Assembly (NCBI RefSeq): GCF_900099705.1
Contig: NZ_LT629695.1
Location: forward strand, 124,001 to 188,000
Direction: 5' to 3'
From: Agrococcus jejuensis
GTDB lineage: Bacteria; Actinomycetota; Actinomycetes; Actinomycetales; Microbacteriaceae
DNA length: 64,000 bases
The notes beneath the pieces are model-generated. The model worked only from the letters and a program-made list of their open reading frames with translations, was not told the origin of the DNA and ran no database searches. A program made the translations under genes and the position numbers. Positions 41,036 to 48,459 of this stretch are shown in pieces (position 1 is the first letter of the stretch; every line of letters starts with the position of its first letter).

Positions 41036-41542
41036 ATGGCTCGCGTCGTCCTGCTGCTGCGCGGCGTCAACGTCGGCGGCGTCACCGTGCGCTCCGCCGA
41101 CCTGCGCACGCTGCTGGCCGACGCCGGCCTCGGCGAGGTGCGCACGGTGCTCGCGAGCGGCAACGCCATCGTCGACGCCTCCGACGCGTCGGCTGCGGCC
41201 CGCACGGCCGAGGCGGCGCTCGAGGAGCGCTTCGGCCGCCGCATCCGCGTGCACGGGCAGACGATCGAAGCCCTGCAGGCCGTCGTCGACGCGTACCCGT
41301 TCGCCGAGGACGACGAGCACACACCGTACGTGGTGTTCGCGCTCGACGACGGCGTGCTCGAGCGCATCGCCGAGACCGAGACGCCCGAGGAGCTGCTGCT
41401 CGCCGGCGACGTGCTGCACTGGTCGAACCCCAAGGGCCACACGCTCGACTCCCCCGTCGGCATCGCGGTCGCGCGCATCGGCAAGGAGTCGACGACCACG
41501 AGGAACGTGCGCACGCTGCGCCGGGTGCTCGCGGCGGGATGA
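41036..41542 (+). CDS. DUF1697 domain protein
   Basis: A 168-residue soluble protein of unknown function. It begins ARVVLLLRGVNVGGVTVRSADLR, the classic DUF1697 start, with TVLASGNAIVDA near residue 38 and DVLHWSNPKGHT near 125. The C-terminus has KESTTTRNVRTLRRV, also conserved in the family. It starts four bases after panB, so they share a message. Nothing links it to pantothenate chemistry. Confidence 0.92.
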   Translation: MARVVLLLRGVNVGGVTVRSADLRTLLADAGLGEVRTVLASGNAIVDASDASAAARTAEAALEERFGRRIRVHGQTIEALQAVVDAYPFAEDDEHTPYVVFALDDGVLERIAETETPEELLLAGDVLHWSNPKGHTLDSPVGIAVARIGKESTTTRNVRTLRRVLAAG

Positions 41543-41576
41543 CGCTGCCGTCTGGCGGTCGCGCCGGAGCGGCGCG

Positions 41577-42905
41577 TCAGAACGGCAGGGCGGGTGGAGG
41601 CGGTCCTGGATCGTCGGGGAGCACCTCGACGAACCTCGGGCCGACGGGTGGTGGCAGGTCGACGTAGTCGTGGCCCGACGGCGACTGCCAGTGCAGGACG
41701 CCCGGCGTCGGCTGGCTGACTGACCAGGCGGTCGCGTGCTTCAGCGTGTGGTGCCGACGGCAGAGGTGCGCGAGATTCCCGAGGCTGGTCGGGCCGCCGT
41801 CTTCCCACGCGATGGTGTGGTCGGCGTCGTCGTCGCGAGCCTTGGCGCCGCAGCCGGGGAACCGGCAGTGCTGGTCGCGGGCGCGCAGGAGGCGCCGCTG
41901 CGCCTCGGCCGGCGAGTAGGTGTCGACCTCGACGACCGTGCCGCGGATCGGGTCGGTCAGCAGTCGCTGCCAGGTCGCGGCGACGCCGGCGAGGATGCGG
42001 GCGGTCTCCGCGTCGACCGGCTGTGCGCCGTCGAGGGCACCGGGCGCCGCGCTCGTTCCGGTGAGCGTCGTGACAGGCATCGTGACCTGCACGATCGGCT
42101 TGATCGTCGCCAACAACCCCGCGTGCTCGACCTCGGCACCGCCGGGCGTGCGCTCGATCGCCGGCTGGCCGGAGCCGGTCAGCAGCAGCTCGCAGAACGC
42201 GTCCGCCTGCCACTGCTGCATCGATCGTGGGTCGTCCTTCGACTTCGCCTTCGCGCCGGCCCGGAGCCACGCCGTGATCCCGTGGGCGAGCACCGACGGC
42301 ACGAGCGCGCCGATCCAGGACATGCCGTCGTCGAGGTCGTCGCACGTCACGCGACGGTCGTCACGGGCTGCGCGATGGCGTTCGACGAGCGGCTCGGTCA
42401 GGTGCTTGTCGGCCTCGCGACGGGCGACCTTCTTCACACGGGCAGGCGTGGTGGTCTCGGCGAGCGCGACCATCTGATGCTCGAACTCGGCGCGCTGCTC
42501 AGGCGTGACGTCGGTGCTCGACAGCACCCCGCCCGCCTCGGTGATCGCCCGCACGTGCCCGCGCCCGATCCGGCCCTCGGCGAACGCCTCGAGCAGCACG
42601 GGCCAGGTGTCGACGAGGGTCATGGCGTCGCCGATCTGCCGCTCGATCGTCAGGTCGGAGACTCGCGCTTGCAGCCCGACCTCGGCGGCGACGGCGCGCA
42701 TCTCCATCGCGGAACGCTGGCTGCTCCCGCCACCCGCGCGATGCAAGGCGAGGTGACCGAGCGCTGCGAGCACTCGCGTCTCGTGCGCCTCGAGGGCTTG
42801 CTTGCCGGAGCGGATCGCGGCGAGCTGACTCATCGCGTTGGCCTGGATGGCGTCGAGCGCGGCAGCGTCGGGACCTTGCCCCGTGCCTGCGATCTCCTGC
42901 GCCAT
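41577..42905 (-). CDS. DUF222/HNH endonuclease domain protein
   Basis: A 442-residue protein of the 13E12-repeat type, abundant in actinobacteria. The N-terminal DUF222 domain spans about residues 20-290, with VIARTCPRPI-like helices on the other strand not counted. The C-terminal HNH domain has CRFPGCGAKARDDDADHTIA then NLAHLCRRHHTLKHA: Cys pairs that bind zinc and the catalytic His. Family members are thought to be nucleases, some mobile. The ATG at 42905 follows CAGAGT by six bases. Head-to-head REP-like repeats lie 150 bases upstream of the start, an unusual neighbour. Confidence 0.9.
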   Translation of the reverse strand: MAQEIAGTGQGPDAAALDAIQANAMSQLAAIRSGKQALEAHETRVLAALGHLALHRAGGGSSQRSAMEMRAVAAEVGLQARVSDLTIERQIGDAMTLVDTWPVLLEAFAEGRIGRGHVRAITEAGGVLSSTDVTPEQRAEFEHQMVALAETTTPARVKKVARREADKHLTEPLVERHRAARDDRRVTCDDLDDGMSWIGALVPSVLAHGITAWLRAGAKAKSKDDPRSMQQWQADAFCELLLTGSGQPAIERTPGGAEVEHAGLLATIKPIVQVTMPVTTLTGTSAAPGALDGAQPVDAETARILAGVAATWQRLLTDPIRGTVVEVDTYSPAEAQRRLLRARDQHCRFPGCGAKARDDDADHTIAWEDGGPTSLGNLAHLCRRHHTLKHATAWSVSQPTPGVLHWQSPSGHDYVDLPPPVGPRFVEVLPDDPGPPPPALPF

Positions 42906-43055
42906 GACCTGACTCTGCCAGCAACCACTGACATCGAAAGCGTCGGTCGCGGGCCGATTCGGGAGGGTCAGGTGCCACTTTCGAGGCTCGCTTCGCTCGC
43001 ACCTCAAGGAGCGGCTGGGGAGACGGCTAGGCAGGCGAGACGAGAGGATTCCCAA

Positions 43056-43107
43056 CAGCTGGTCGAGGAGCGCGCGAGCCCGAAGGGCGAGCACGCGTCA
43101 CGAGACC
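43056..43107 (+). repeat. REP-like element, left unit
   Basis: 52 bp that begin CAGCTGGTCGAGGAG and end GTCACGAGACC. The same ends occur inverted at 43167-43214. The centre contains a small hairpin (GAGCCCGAAGGGCGAGC). I recognise this pattern as an actinobacterial interspersed palindromic repeat. It lies in the 346-base gap between the HNH gene and the SPOR-type gene, which holds no gene I can support. Confidence 0.75.
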
Positions 43108-43166
43108 ACGCGACCACCGCTCCCGCCCAGCCATGCGCGCGGTCGCGTCGAGCAGGCATGTCACGA

Positions 43167-43214
43167 GGTCTCGTGACGGCTCCTCGCTGCGCTCGGGGCC
43201 TCCTCGACCAGCTG
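43167..43214 (-). repeat. REP-like element, right unit (inverted)
   Basis: 48 bp. Read on the minus strand it starts with the same 15 bases as the left unit and ends with the same 11, with a different hairpin in the middle. A short perfect palindrome, TCACGAG-GT-CTCGTGA (43161-43176), sits at its inner edge. The two units face each other across 59 bases. Confidence 0.75.
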
Positions 43215-43251
43215 GTCGGCGACGACGCCTCGGTGGCAGGTCGCCACCGCG

Positions 43252-43425
43252 TCAGCGGTCCTCGGCGGCGTCCTCCGCAGCCCACTGCTTCGAGCGCTGC
43301 TTGATGATCTCGGGCGCCTTCGCGGCCTCCTCGGCCGACGTGAAGGGACCCGCGCGGTCGTAGCCAGGAGAGACCATGCCCTCCTCGACGGCGCCGGTCT
43401 CGAGGTTGTACCAATAGTCGGTCAT
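43252..43425 (-). CDS. Small SPOR-type protein
   Basis: A 57-residue acidic protein. It opens [17 protein letters not shown] and contains [41 protein letters not shown] helices; only short parts are quoted. Small proteins of this form are annotated as SPOR-domain-like in Microbacteriaceae, though the domain here is a fragment and peptidoglycan binding is doubtful. The second of two adjacent ATGs was chosen for better spacing from AAGGGG. It is divergent from map, with 28 bases between starts. The function is unknown. Confidence 0.75.
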   Translation of the reverse strand: MTDYWYNLETGAVEEGMVSPGYDRAGPFTSAEEAAKAPEIIKQRSKQWAAEDAAEDR

Positions 43426-43453
43426 CATCGTCCCCTTCCCTATGCTGGAGCCT

Positions 43454-44329
43454 ATGCCCAAGGACGCGAGCGGTCACCTGGTGCCCGGCGTCGTCGGGGC
43501 TGCTCCGGCGGTGCCCGCGAGCATCGCCAGGCCCGAGTACGTGGGCCGCTCGGGGCCAGCGCAGCACGTCGGCGGCGACGTGTACGACGCGCCCGCCATC
43601 GAGCGCATCCGCGCCGCCGGACGCATCGCCGCCGATGCCCTCGAGGCCGTCGGCGCAGCCGTGCGGCCCGGCGTCACGACCGACGAGCTCGACCGCATCG
43701 GCCACGCGTACCTCGTCGCGCACCACGCGTATCCCTCGACCCTCGGCTACCGCGGCTACCCGCGCTCGTCGTGCACGAGCGTCAACGAGGTCATCTGCCA
43801 CGGCATCCCCGACGACACCGTGCTCGCCGAGGGCGACATCGTGAACGTCGACATCACCGCCTACGTCGACGGCGTGCACGGCGACACGAACCGCACGTTC
43901 CGCGTCGGCGCCGTCGCGCCCGAGGTCGACGACCTCGTCGACCGCACGCAGGAGGCGCTGCGACGCGCGATCGCCGTGGTCAAGCCTGGCCGCCGCGTCA
44001 ACGTGATCGGCCGCTCGATCGAGTCGTACGCCGCGCGCTTCGGCTACGGCGTCGTGCGCGACTTCACCGGCCACGGCGTCGGCACGTCGTTCCACTCGGG
44101 CCTCGTCATCCCCCACCACGACGCCGACGCGTACACGACCGAGATCGTGCCCGGCATGGTGTTCACGATCGAGCCGATGCTCACGCTCGGCACCGCCGAC
44201 CACGACCTGTGGGCCGACGGCTGGACCGCCGTGACGCGCGACCGCAGCATCACGGCGCAGTTCGAGCACACGATCGCCGTCACCGACGACGGCGCCGACA
44301 TCCTCACCCTCCCGACCACGACGACGTAG
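43454..44329 (+). CDS. map: Methionine aminopeptidase
   Basis: Removes the initiator Met from new proteins. It is 291 residues with the M24 pita-bread fold. Metal ligands are visible: Asp in [11 protein letters not shown] and HGDTNRTF, His in [11 protein letters not shown], and Glu in [10 protein letters not shown] and [10 protein letters not shown] 45-residue N-terminal extension ([20 protein letters not shown]) is typical of actinobacterial MapB-type enzymes. TATGCT ends seven bases before the ATG at 43454, so the message is probably leaderless. ppgK follows 13 bases later. Confidence 0.95.
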   Translation: MPKDASGHLVPGVVGAAPAVPASIARPEYVGRSGPAQHVGGDVYDAPAIERIRAAGRIAADALEAVGAAVRPGVTTDELDRIGHAYLVAHHAYPSTLGYRGYPRSSCTSVNEVICHGIPDDTVLAEGDIVNVDITAYVDGVHGDTNRTFRVGAVAPEVDDLVDRTQEALRRAIAVVKPGRRVNVIGRSIESYAARFGYGVVRDFTGHGVGTSFHSGLVIPHHDADAYTTEIVPGMVFTIEPMLTLGTADHDLWADGWTAVTRDRSITAQFEHTIAVTDDGADILTLPTTTT

Positions 44330-44342
44330 GAACGCAGGACCC

Positions 44343-45113
44343 ATGAGCAAGGACAAGAAGGACACGACGCCGAAGCAGGCCATCGGCGTCGACATCGGCG
44401 GCACCGGCATCAAGGCCGCGCTCGTCGACGTGCGATCGGGCGAGCTGCTGAGCGACCGCATCAAGCTGCCGACGCCGACGGGCGGCGAGCCCGAGGCGAT
44501 CGCGCAGGTCGTGGTCGAGCTCGTCGAGCAGCTCGACGCCAAGAAGAAGACCCCGATCGGCGTCACCTTCCCCGCCATCGTGAAGCACGGGCGCACGCTC
44601 AGCGCCGCCAACGTCTCCGACCAGTGGATCGGCTTCGAGGCCGAGGCGTTCTTCGAGGAGCACCTCGGACGCCCCATCCACTTCGTGAACGACGCGGATG
44701 CGGCGGGCATCGCCGAGGACCACTGGGGTGCCGCGAAGGACGTCGACGGCCTCGTGATCCTCACGACGCTCGGCACCGGCATCGGCGGGGCGCTCATCTA
44801 CAAGGGCGTGCTCGTGCCGAACGCCGAGCTCGGCCACCTCGAGCTCGACGGCCACGACGCCGAGTCGCGCGCGTCGAACAAGGTGCGCGAGACCGAGGAG
44901 CTCACCTACGAGCAATGGGCGGAGCGCCTGCAGCGCTACTACGCGCACCTCGAGTTCATCTTCTCTCCCGACCTCTTCGTGGTCGGCGGCGGCGTCTCGA
45001 AGTCGGCCGACAAGTTCCTGCCGCTGCTCGACCTGCGCACGCCCATCGTGCCGGCGACGCTGCGCAACAACGCGGGCATCATGGGCGCCGCGGCGCTCGC
45101 GGTCGGCATCTAG
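44343..45113 (+). CDS. ppgK: Polyphosphate glucokinase
   Basis: Phosphorylates glucose with polyphosphate (or ATP), a step typical of actinobacteria. It is 256 residues in the ROK family. The N-terminal phosphate-binding motif is GVDIGGTGIKAALVD (about residue 15). LTTLGTGIGGALIYKG (about residue 140) and ELGHLELDGHDAES form the sugar-binding part. A VVGGGVSKSADKF motif is near the C-terminus. It starts 13 bases after map and is probably co-transcribed with it. A perfect hairpin follows. Confidence 0.95.
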   Translation: MSKDKKDTTPKQAIGVDIGGTGIKAALVDVRSGELLSDRIKLPTPTGGEPEAIAQVVVELVEQLDAKKKTPIGVTFPAIVKHGRTLSAANVSDQWIGFEAEAFFEEHLGRPIHFVNDADAAGIAEDHWGAAKDVDGLVILTTLGTGIGGALIYKGVLVPNAELGHLELDGHDAESRASNKVRETEELTYEQWAERLQRYYAHLEFIFSPDLFVVGGGVSKSADKFLPLLDLRTPIVPATLRNNAGIMGAAALAVGI

Positions 45114-45128
45114 CCTCCGTACGCACGG

Positions 45129-45161
45129 CGGCGCCGCATCCCTGCGAGGGATGCGGCGCCG
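45129..45161. terminator. Bidirectional hairpin terminator
   Basis: A perfect 15-bp stem (CGGCGCCGCATCCCT at 45129-45143 with its complement at 45147-45161) closes on GCG, between the convergent ppgK and FAD oxidoreductase genes. Confidence 0.85.
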
Positions 45162-45176
45162 TTCGTCGTGCCCGCC

Positions 45177-46562
45177 CTACTCGGCGAGGCCCGCGAGCCG
45201 CGCGCCGACCTTCGCGACCAGCGCCGTGTCGGCGGCGCCCGTGCGCTCCTCCCACGCGTCCGCGACGCCGAACATGCGGTACATCGCGTGCACGCCGACG
45301 AAGCGGATCGGCTCGGGCTCCCACGTGCCGCTGTCGTGGTCGTTCCACGGCAGCGCCGTGAGGGCCGTCGAGCGGCCGCGGATGCGGTCGAGCAGCGTGC
45401 GCGCCGCCAGGTTCGTGGCGGTGACGCCGTGGCCCGCGTACCCGTACGCGTGGCCGATGCCCGTCGCGCCGTCGACGTGCACGCGCGCGCACCAGTCGCG
45501 CGTCACGCCGATGACGCCGCGCCACGCGTGCGCGACGGGCATGCGGATGCCCGGGAACATCGAACGCAGCCTGCCGTGGAGCTGGCGGATGACGGCCGTC
45601 GGCATCGCGCCGTCGCCAGGCAGGCCCGAGCCGAACGCGTAGGGCGAGCCGCGCCCGCCGATCGCGATGCGGCCGTCGTCGGTGCGCTGCGCGTAGATGA
45701 ACGTGTGGGCGGCGTCGCCGAGGCACTCGCGCGCATCCCAGCCGATCCGCGCCCAGTCCTCGTCGGACAGCGGCGTCGTCACGATGATCGACGAGTTGAC
45801 GGGGATGAGCGCGCGCTCGCCGACGAGCGGCCCCGAGTACGCCTCGGTGCACGCGATGGCGTGCCTCGTGCGCACGGGCCCGTGGCTCGTGCGCACCACG
45901 CCCGACTCGACCGCCTCGGCGCGCACGCCCTCGACGATCGTGCCGCCCCGTGCCTCGACGGCGGCCGCGAGACCGGCGACGAGCGCAGCGGGCTGCACGC
46001 GCGCCGTCGACGGCATGAGCATGCCGCCGAGCGCGCCGTCGACCGCGATGCGCGCCCGCGTCGCCGCGGCGTCGAGCATGACGGCGTCGTCGGGCTCGTA
46101 GCCGAAGCGCAGGTGCCCTGCGCGATCCGCCTCGAGTCGCGCGAGCCCGGCAGGCGTCGTCGCGACGCGCAGCTGCCCGCCGCGCACGGCGCCGGCGTCG
46201 ATGCCCTCGCGCTCGACGACCGCGAGGGTCTCGTCGATCGCGCCGAGCATCTCGCGCTGGAACGAGCGCACGGCGTCGATGCCGCGCGTGCGCGCGTAGA
46301 CGGCCCGGTTGCCCGGCAGCAGCGGCGACAGCCAGCCGCCGTTGCGGCCCGAGCCGCCGTAGCCGACCCGCTCGGCCCCGACGACGAGCACGCGGAGCGT
46401 CGGGTCGTCCACGAGCGCGTAGTACGCGAGCCACAGCCCCGTGAGGCCGCCGCCGACCACGACGAGGTCGACCTCGTCGGGCAGCGCCGCCGCGGTGCGC
46501 AGCGACGGACGCGGCGTCGTGCGCGCCCAGTGCGAGATCTCGCCGTTGCGGTAGGTCGTCAC
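45177..46562 (-). CDS. FAD-dependent oxidoreductase (DAO/PuuB-like)
   Basis: A 461-residue flavoenzyme of the D-amino acid oxidase family. The FAD-binding motif is LVVVGGGLTGLWLAY (about residue 35), with GSGRNGGWLSPLL following as in gamma-glutamylputrescine oxidases and related amine oxidases. RRIAIGGRGSPY and HAYGYAGHGVTATNLAARTL are the C-terminal FAD-contact motifs. The substrate could be an amine or secondary amino acid; it is not fixed. The start is the GTG at 46562 with GGAG five bases upstream. It is divergent from deoR, so its promoter lies beside the DeoR operator. Confidence 0.88.
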   Translation of the reverse strand: MTTYRNGEISHWARTTPRPSLRTAAALPDEVDLVVVGGGLTGLWLAYYALVDDPTLRVLVVGAERVGYGGSGRNGGWLSPLLPGNRAVYARTRGIDAVRSFQREMLGAIDETLAVVEREGIDAGAVRGGQLRVATTPAGLARLEADRAGHLRFGYEPDDAVMLDAAATRARIAVDGALGGMLMPSTARVQPAALVAGLAAAVEARGGTIVEGVRAEAVESGVVRTSHGPVRTRHAIACTEAYSGPLVGERALIPVNSSIIVTTPLSDEDWARIGWDARECLGDAAHTFIYAQRTDDGRIAIGGRGSPYAFGSGLPGDGAMPTAVIRQLHGRLRSMFPGIRMPVAHAWRGVIGVTRDWCARVHVDGATGIGHAYGYAGHGVTATNLAARTLLDRIRGRSTALTALPWNDHDSGTWEPEPIRFVGVHAMYRMFGVADAWEERTGAADTALVAKVGARLAGLAE

Positions 46563-46659
46563 GGATGCTCCTCGCACGCGGTGGTGGCTTGGGGTCATCC
46601 TGCCCGCTGGAGCCCATCCGGCGCGCACCTTGCAAGGCTCGCTGCGCGAAGAATCTGCG

Positions 46660-46694
46660 TTTGTCTTTGCTTTGCTTTGTTCACCTGCTATCGT
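46660..46694 (+). promoter_or_regulatory. fru operon promoter with four TTTGY operator repeats
   Basis: TTTGT, TTTGC, TTTGC and TTTGT lie in the same direction within 46660-46680, mostly five-base spaced. The third overlaps a -35 position, 17 bases before a -10-like TATCGT (46689-46694). DeoR-family sugar repressors bind such direct repeats, so DeoR probably represses its own operon here. Confidence 0.65.
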
Positions 46695-46718
46695 CGTGCC
46701 CACGACCAAGGAGGCTCG

Positions 46719-47504
46719 ATGCTGGCAGTGCAGCGCCGCGATGCGATCGCAGCGCGGATCCGCGCCGACGGACGCGTGCTCGTCACCGAGCTCGCCACCG
46801 ACCTCGGCATCACGCAGGAGACCGTGCGTCGCGACCTCGACTCGCTCGAGGTGGCCGGCATCGCCCGCCGCGTGCACGGCGGCGCAGTGAGCGCCGAGCG
46901 CGTGAGCCTCGTCGAGTCCGCTGTCGACGAGCGCGTCGGCCGCAACCCCGCAGGCAAGCACCGCATCGCCGATCTCGCCGCACGTCGCCTCGTCGCCCTC
47001 GGCGCCACGAGCCTGCTCGTCGACGCCGGCACCACGACCGCCGCCTTCGCCGAGGCGATCGTGCAGCAGTGGCCGCAGCACTTCGGCGCCCGCCTCGTCG
47101 TCGCGACGCACGCGCCCGCCGTCGCCGCCATCCTCTCCCGCCACCCCGCGATCGAGGTCCACGTGATCGGCGGCCGCCTGCGCCAGCTCACCGGCGCCTC
47201 CGTCGGTGCGCAGACGCTGCTCGCGATCCAGTCGATGAGCCCCGACGTCGTCGTGCTCGGCACCAACGGGCTCGACGCCTCGGGCCTCACGACCCCCGAC
47301 CCCGAGGAGGCGGCCGTCAAGGCGGCGATCGTCGCGTCGGGCCGCCGCGTCGCGTGTCTCGCCGACGGCTCGAAGGTCGGCGCCTCGACGCTCTGCCGCT
47401 TCGCCGAGCTCAGCGCCGTCGACGTCGTCGTCACCGACGCCGAGCCCGACGCCGAGACCGCCGCGGCCCTCGAGGCCGCCGGCACGGAGGTGCACGTCGC
47501 ATGA
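46719..47504 (+). CDS. DeoR-family sugar operon repressor
   Basis: A 261-residue repressor. Residues 1-57 are a winged helix with LVTELATDLGITQETVRRDL, the DeoR signature, followed by VHGGAV. The C-terminal sensor domain has LLVDAGTTTAAFAE (about residue 100), expected to bind a phosphorylated sugar such as fructose 1-phosphate. The ATG at 46719 has AAGGAGGC upstream. Its stop overlaps the fruK start by four bases. It most likely represses this fructose operon; FruR is a fitting name by context only. Confidence 0.92.
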   Translation: MLAVQRRDAIAARIRADGRVLVTELATDLGITQETVRRDLDSLEVAGIARRVHGGAVSAERVSLVESAVDERVGRNPAGKHRIADLAARRLVALGATSLLVDAGTTTAAFAEAIVQQWPQHFGARLVVATHAPAVAAILSRHPAIEVHVIGGRLRQLTGASVGAQTLLAIQSMSPDVVVLGTNGLDASGLTTPDPEEAAVKAAIVASGRRVACLADGSKVGASTLCRFAELSAVDVVVTDAEPDAETAAALEAAGTEVHVA

Positions 47505-48451
47505 TCCTCACCATCACCCTCCACCCGTCGATCGACCGCACCGTCGAGCTCGGCGCCGCGCTCGAGGTCGGCGGCGTCGCCCGCGCGCACGGCCGCGCGA
47601 CCGAGGAGCCCGCGGGCAAGGGCGTCAACGTCACGCGCACGCTGCTCGCCGCGGGCACCGCATCCACCGCGATCGTCGTCGCGGATGCGCACGACCGGCT
47701 CGTCGCGTCGCTCGAGGGCCTCGACGTGCCGACGCGCGCGGTCGCCGTGCACGCACCCGTGCGGCAGAACCTCGCGATCGTCGACCCCGACGGCACGACG
47801 ACGAAGGTCAACGAGTCGGGCGGCGCCGTCGACGCGCGCGTGCTCGACGCGCTGCTCGACGTCGTCGACGAGCTCGCGACGAAGGCCTCGTGGGTCGTCA
47901 TCGCCGGCAGCCTGCCGCCCGGCACCGACGTCGGCGTCATCGCCGCGATCGTGCGCGCCGTGCGCCAGGCCGACGGCGCGCGCATCGCCGTCGACACGTC
48001 GGGCCCCGCCCTCGCCGCCGCGATCGACGCCGGCGTCGACCTCGTGAAGCCCAACGAGACCGAGCTCGCCGAGCTGCTGGGCCTCGACCCGCACGCGCTC
48101 GACGAGCCCGCAGCGGCCGTCGCCGCCGCGCACGACCTCACGGCGCGCGTCCCCACGGTGCTGCTGACGCTCGGCGCCGACGGCGCCGCGCTCGTGACCG
48201 CCGACGGCGGCTGGCGCGCCGCTCCCCCGCCCACGGTCGTGCGCTCGACCGTCGGCGCCGGCGACGCGACCCTCGCCGGCTACCTGCACGCCGAGCACCG
48301 CGGCCACGACCACGCCGCGCGCCTCGCACAGGCCGTCGCCCACGGCTCCGCCGCCGCCGCCCTGCCCGGCACCGGCATCCCGACCCTCGACCAGGCCGAC
48401 GCCTCCCGCGTCGCCGTCCACCCCATCGGCCACCAGGCCACCACCCACTAG
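47501..48451 (+). CDS. fruK: 1-phosphofructokinase
   Basis: Phosphorylates fructose 1-phosphate to fructose 1,6-bisphosphate. It is 316 residues in the PfkB family. Motifs seen are the opening TLHPSIDRTVELG, the sugar-binding GKGVNVTRTLLAAG (about residue 38), VDLVKPNETELAELLG, and the C-terminal GAGDATLAGYLH with the catalytic Asp. It is coupled to deoR by ATGA and precedes fruA, so regulator, kinase and transporter are one operon. Tagatose 6-phosphate kinase is a related alternative, but the fruA neighbour decides. Confidence 0.93.
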   Translation: MILTITLHPSIDRTVELGAALEVGGVARAHGRATEEPAGKGVNVTRTLLAAGTASTAIVVADAHDRLVASLEGLDVPTRAVAVHAPVRQNLAIVDPDGTTTKVNESGGAVDARVLDALLDVVDELATKASWVVIAGSLPPGTDVGVIAAIVRAVRQADGARIAVDTSGPALAAAIDAGVDLVKPNETELAELLGLDPHALDEPAAAVAAAHDLTARVPTVLLTLGADGAALVTADGGWRAAPPPTVVRSTVGAGDATLAGYLHAEHRGHDHAARLAQAVAHGSAAAALPGTGIPTLDQADASRVAVHPIGHQATTH

Positions 48452-48459
48452 GAGCAACG

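Noticed and set aside
41577..43094. Longer start for the HNH protein at 43094
   Set aside because: The extra 63 residues run through the REP-like repeat and are not protein-like; the ATG at 42905 has a well-placed promoter hexamer.
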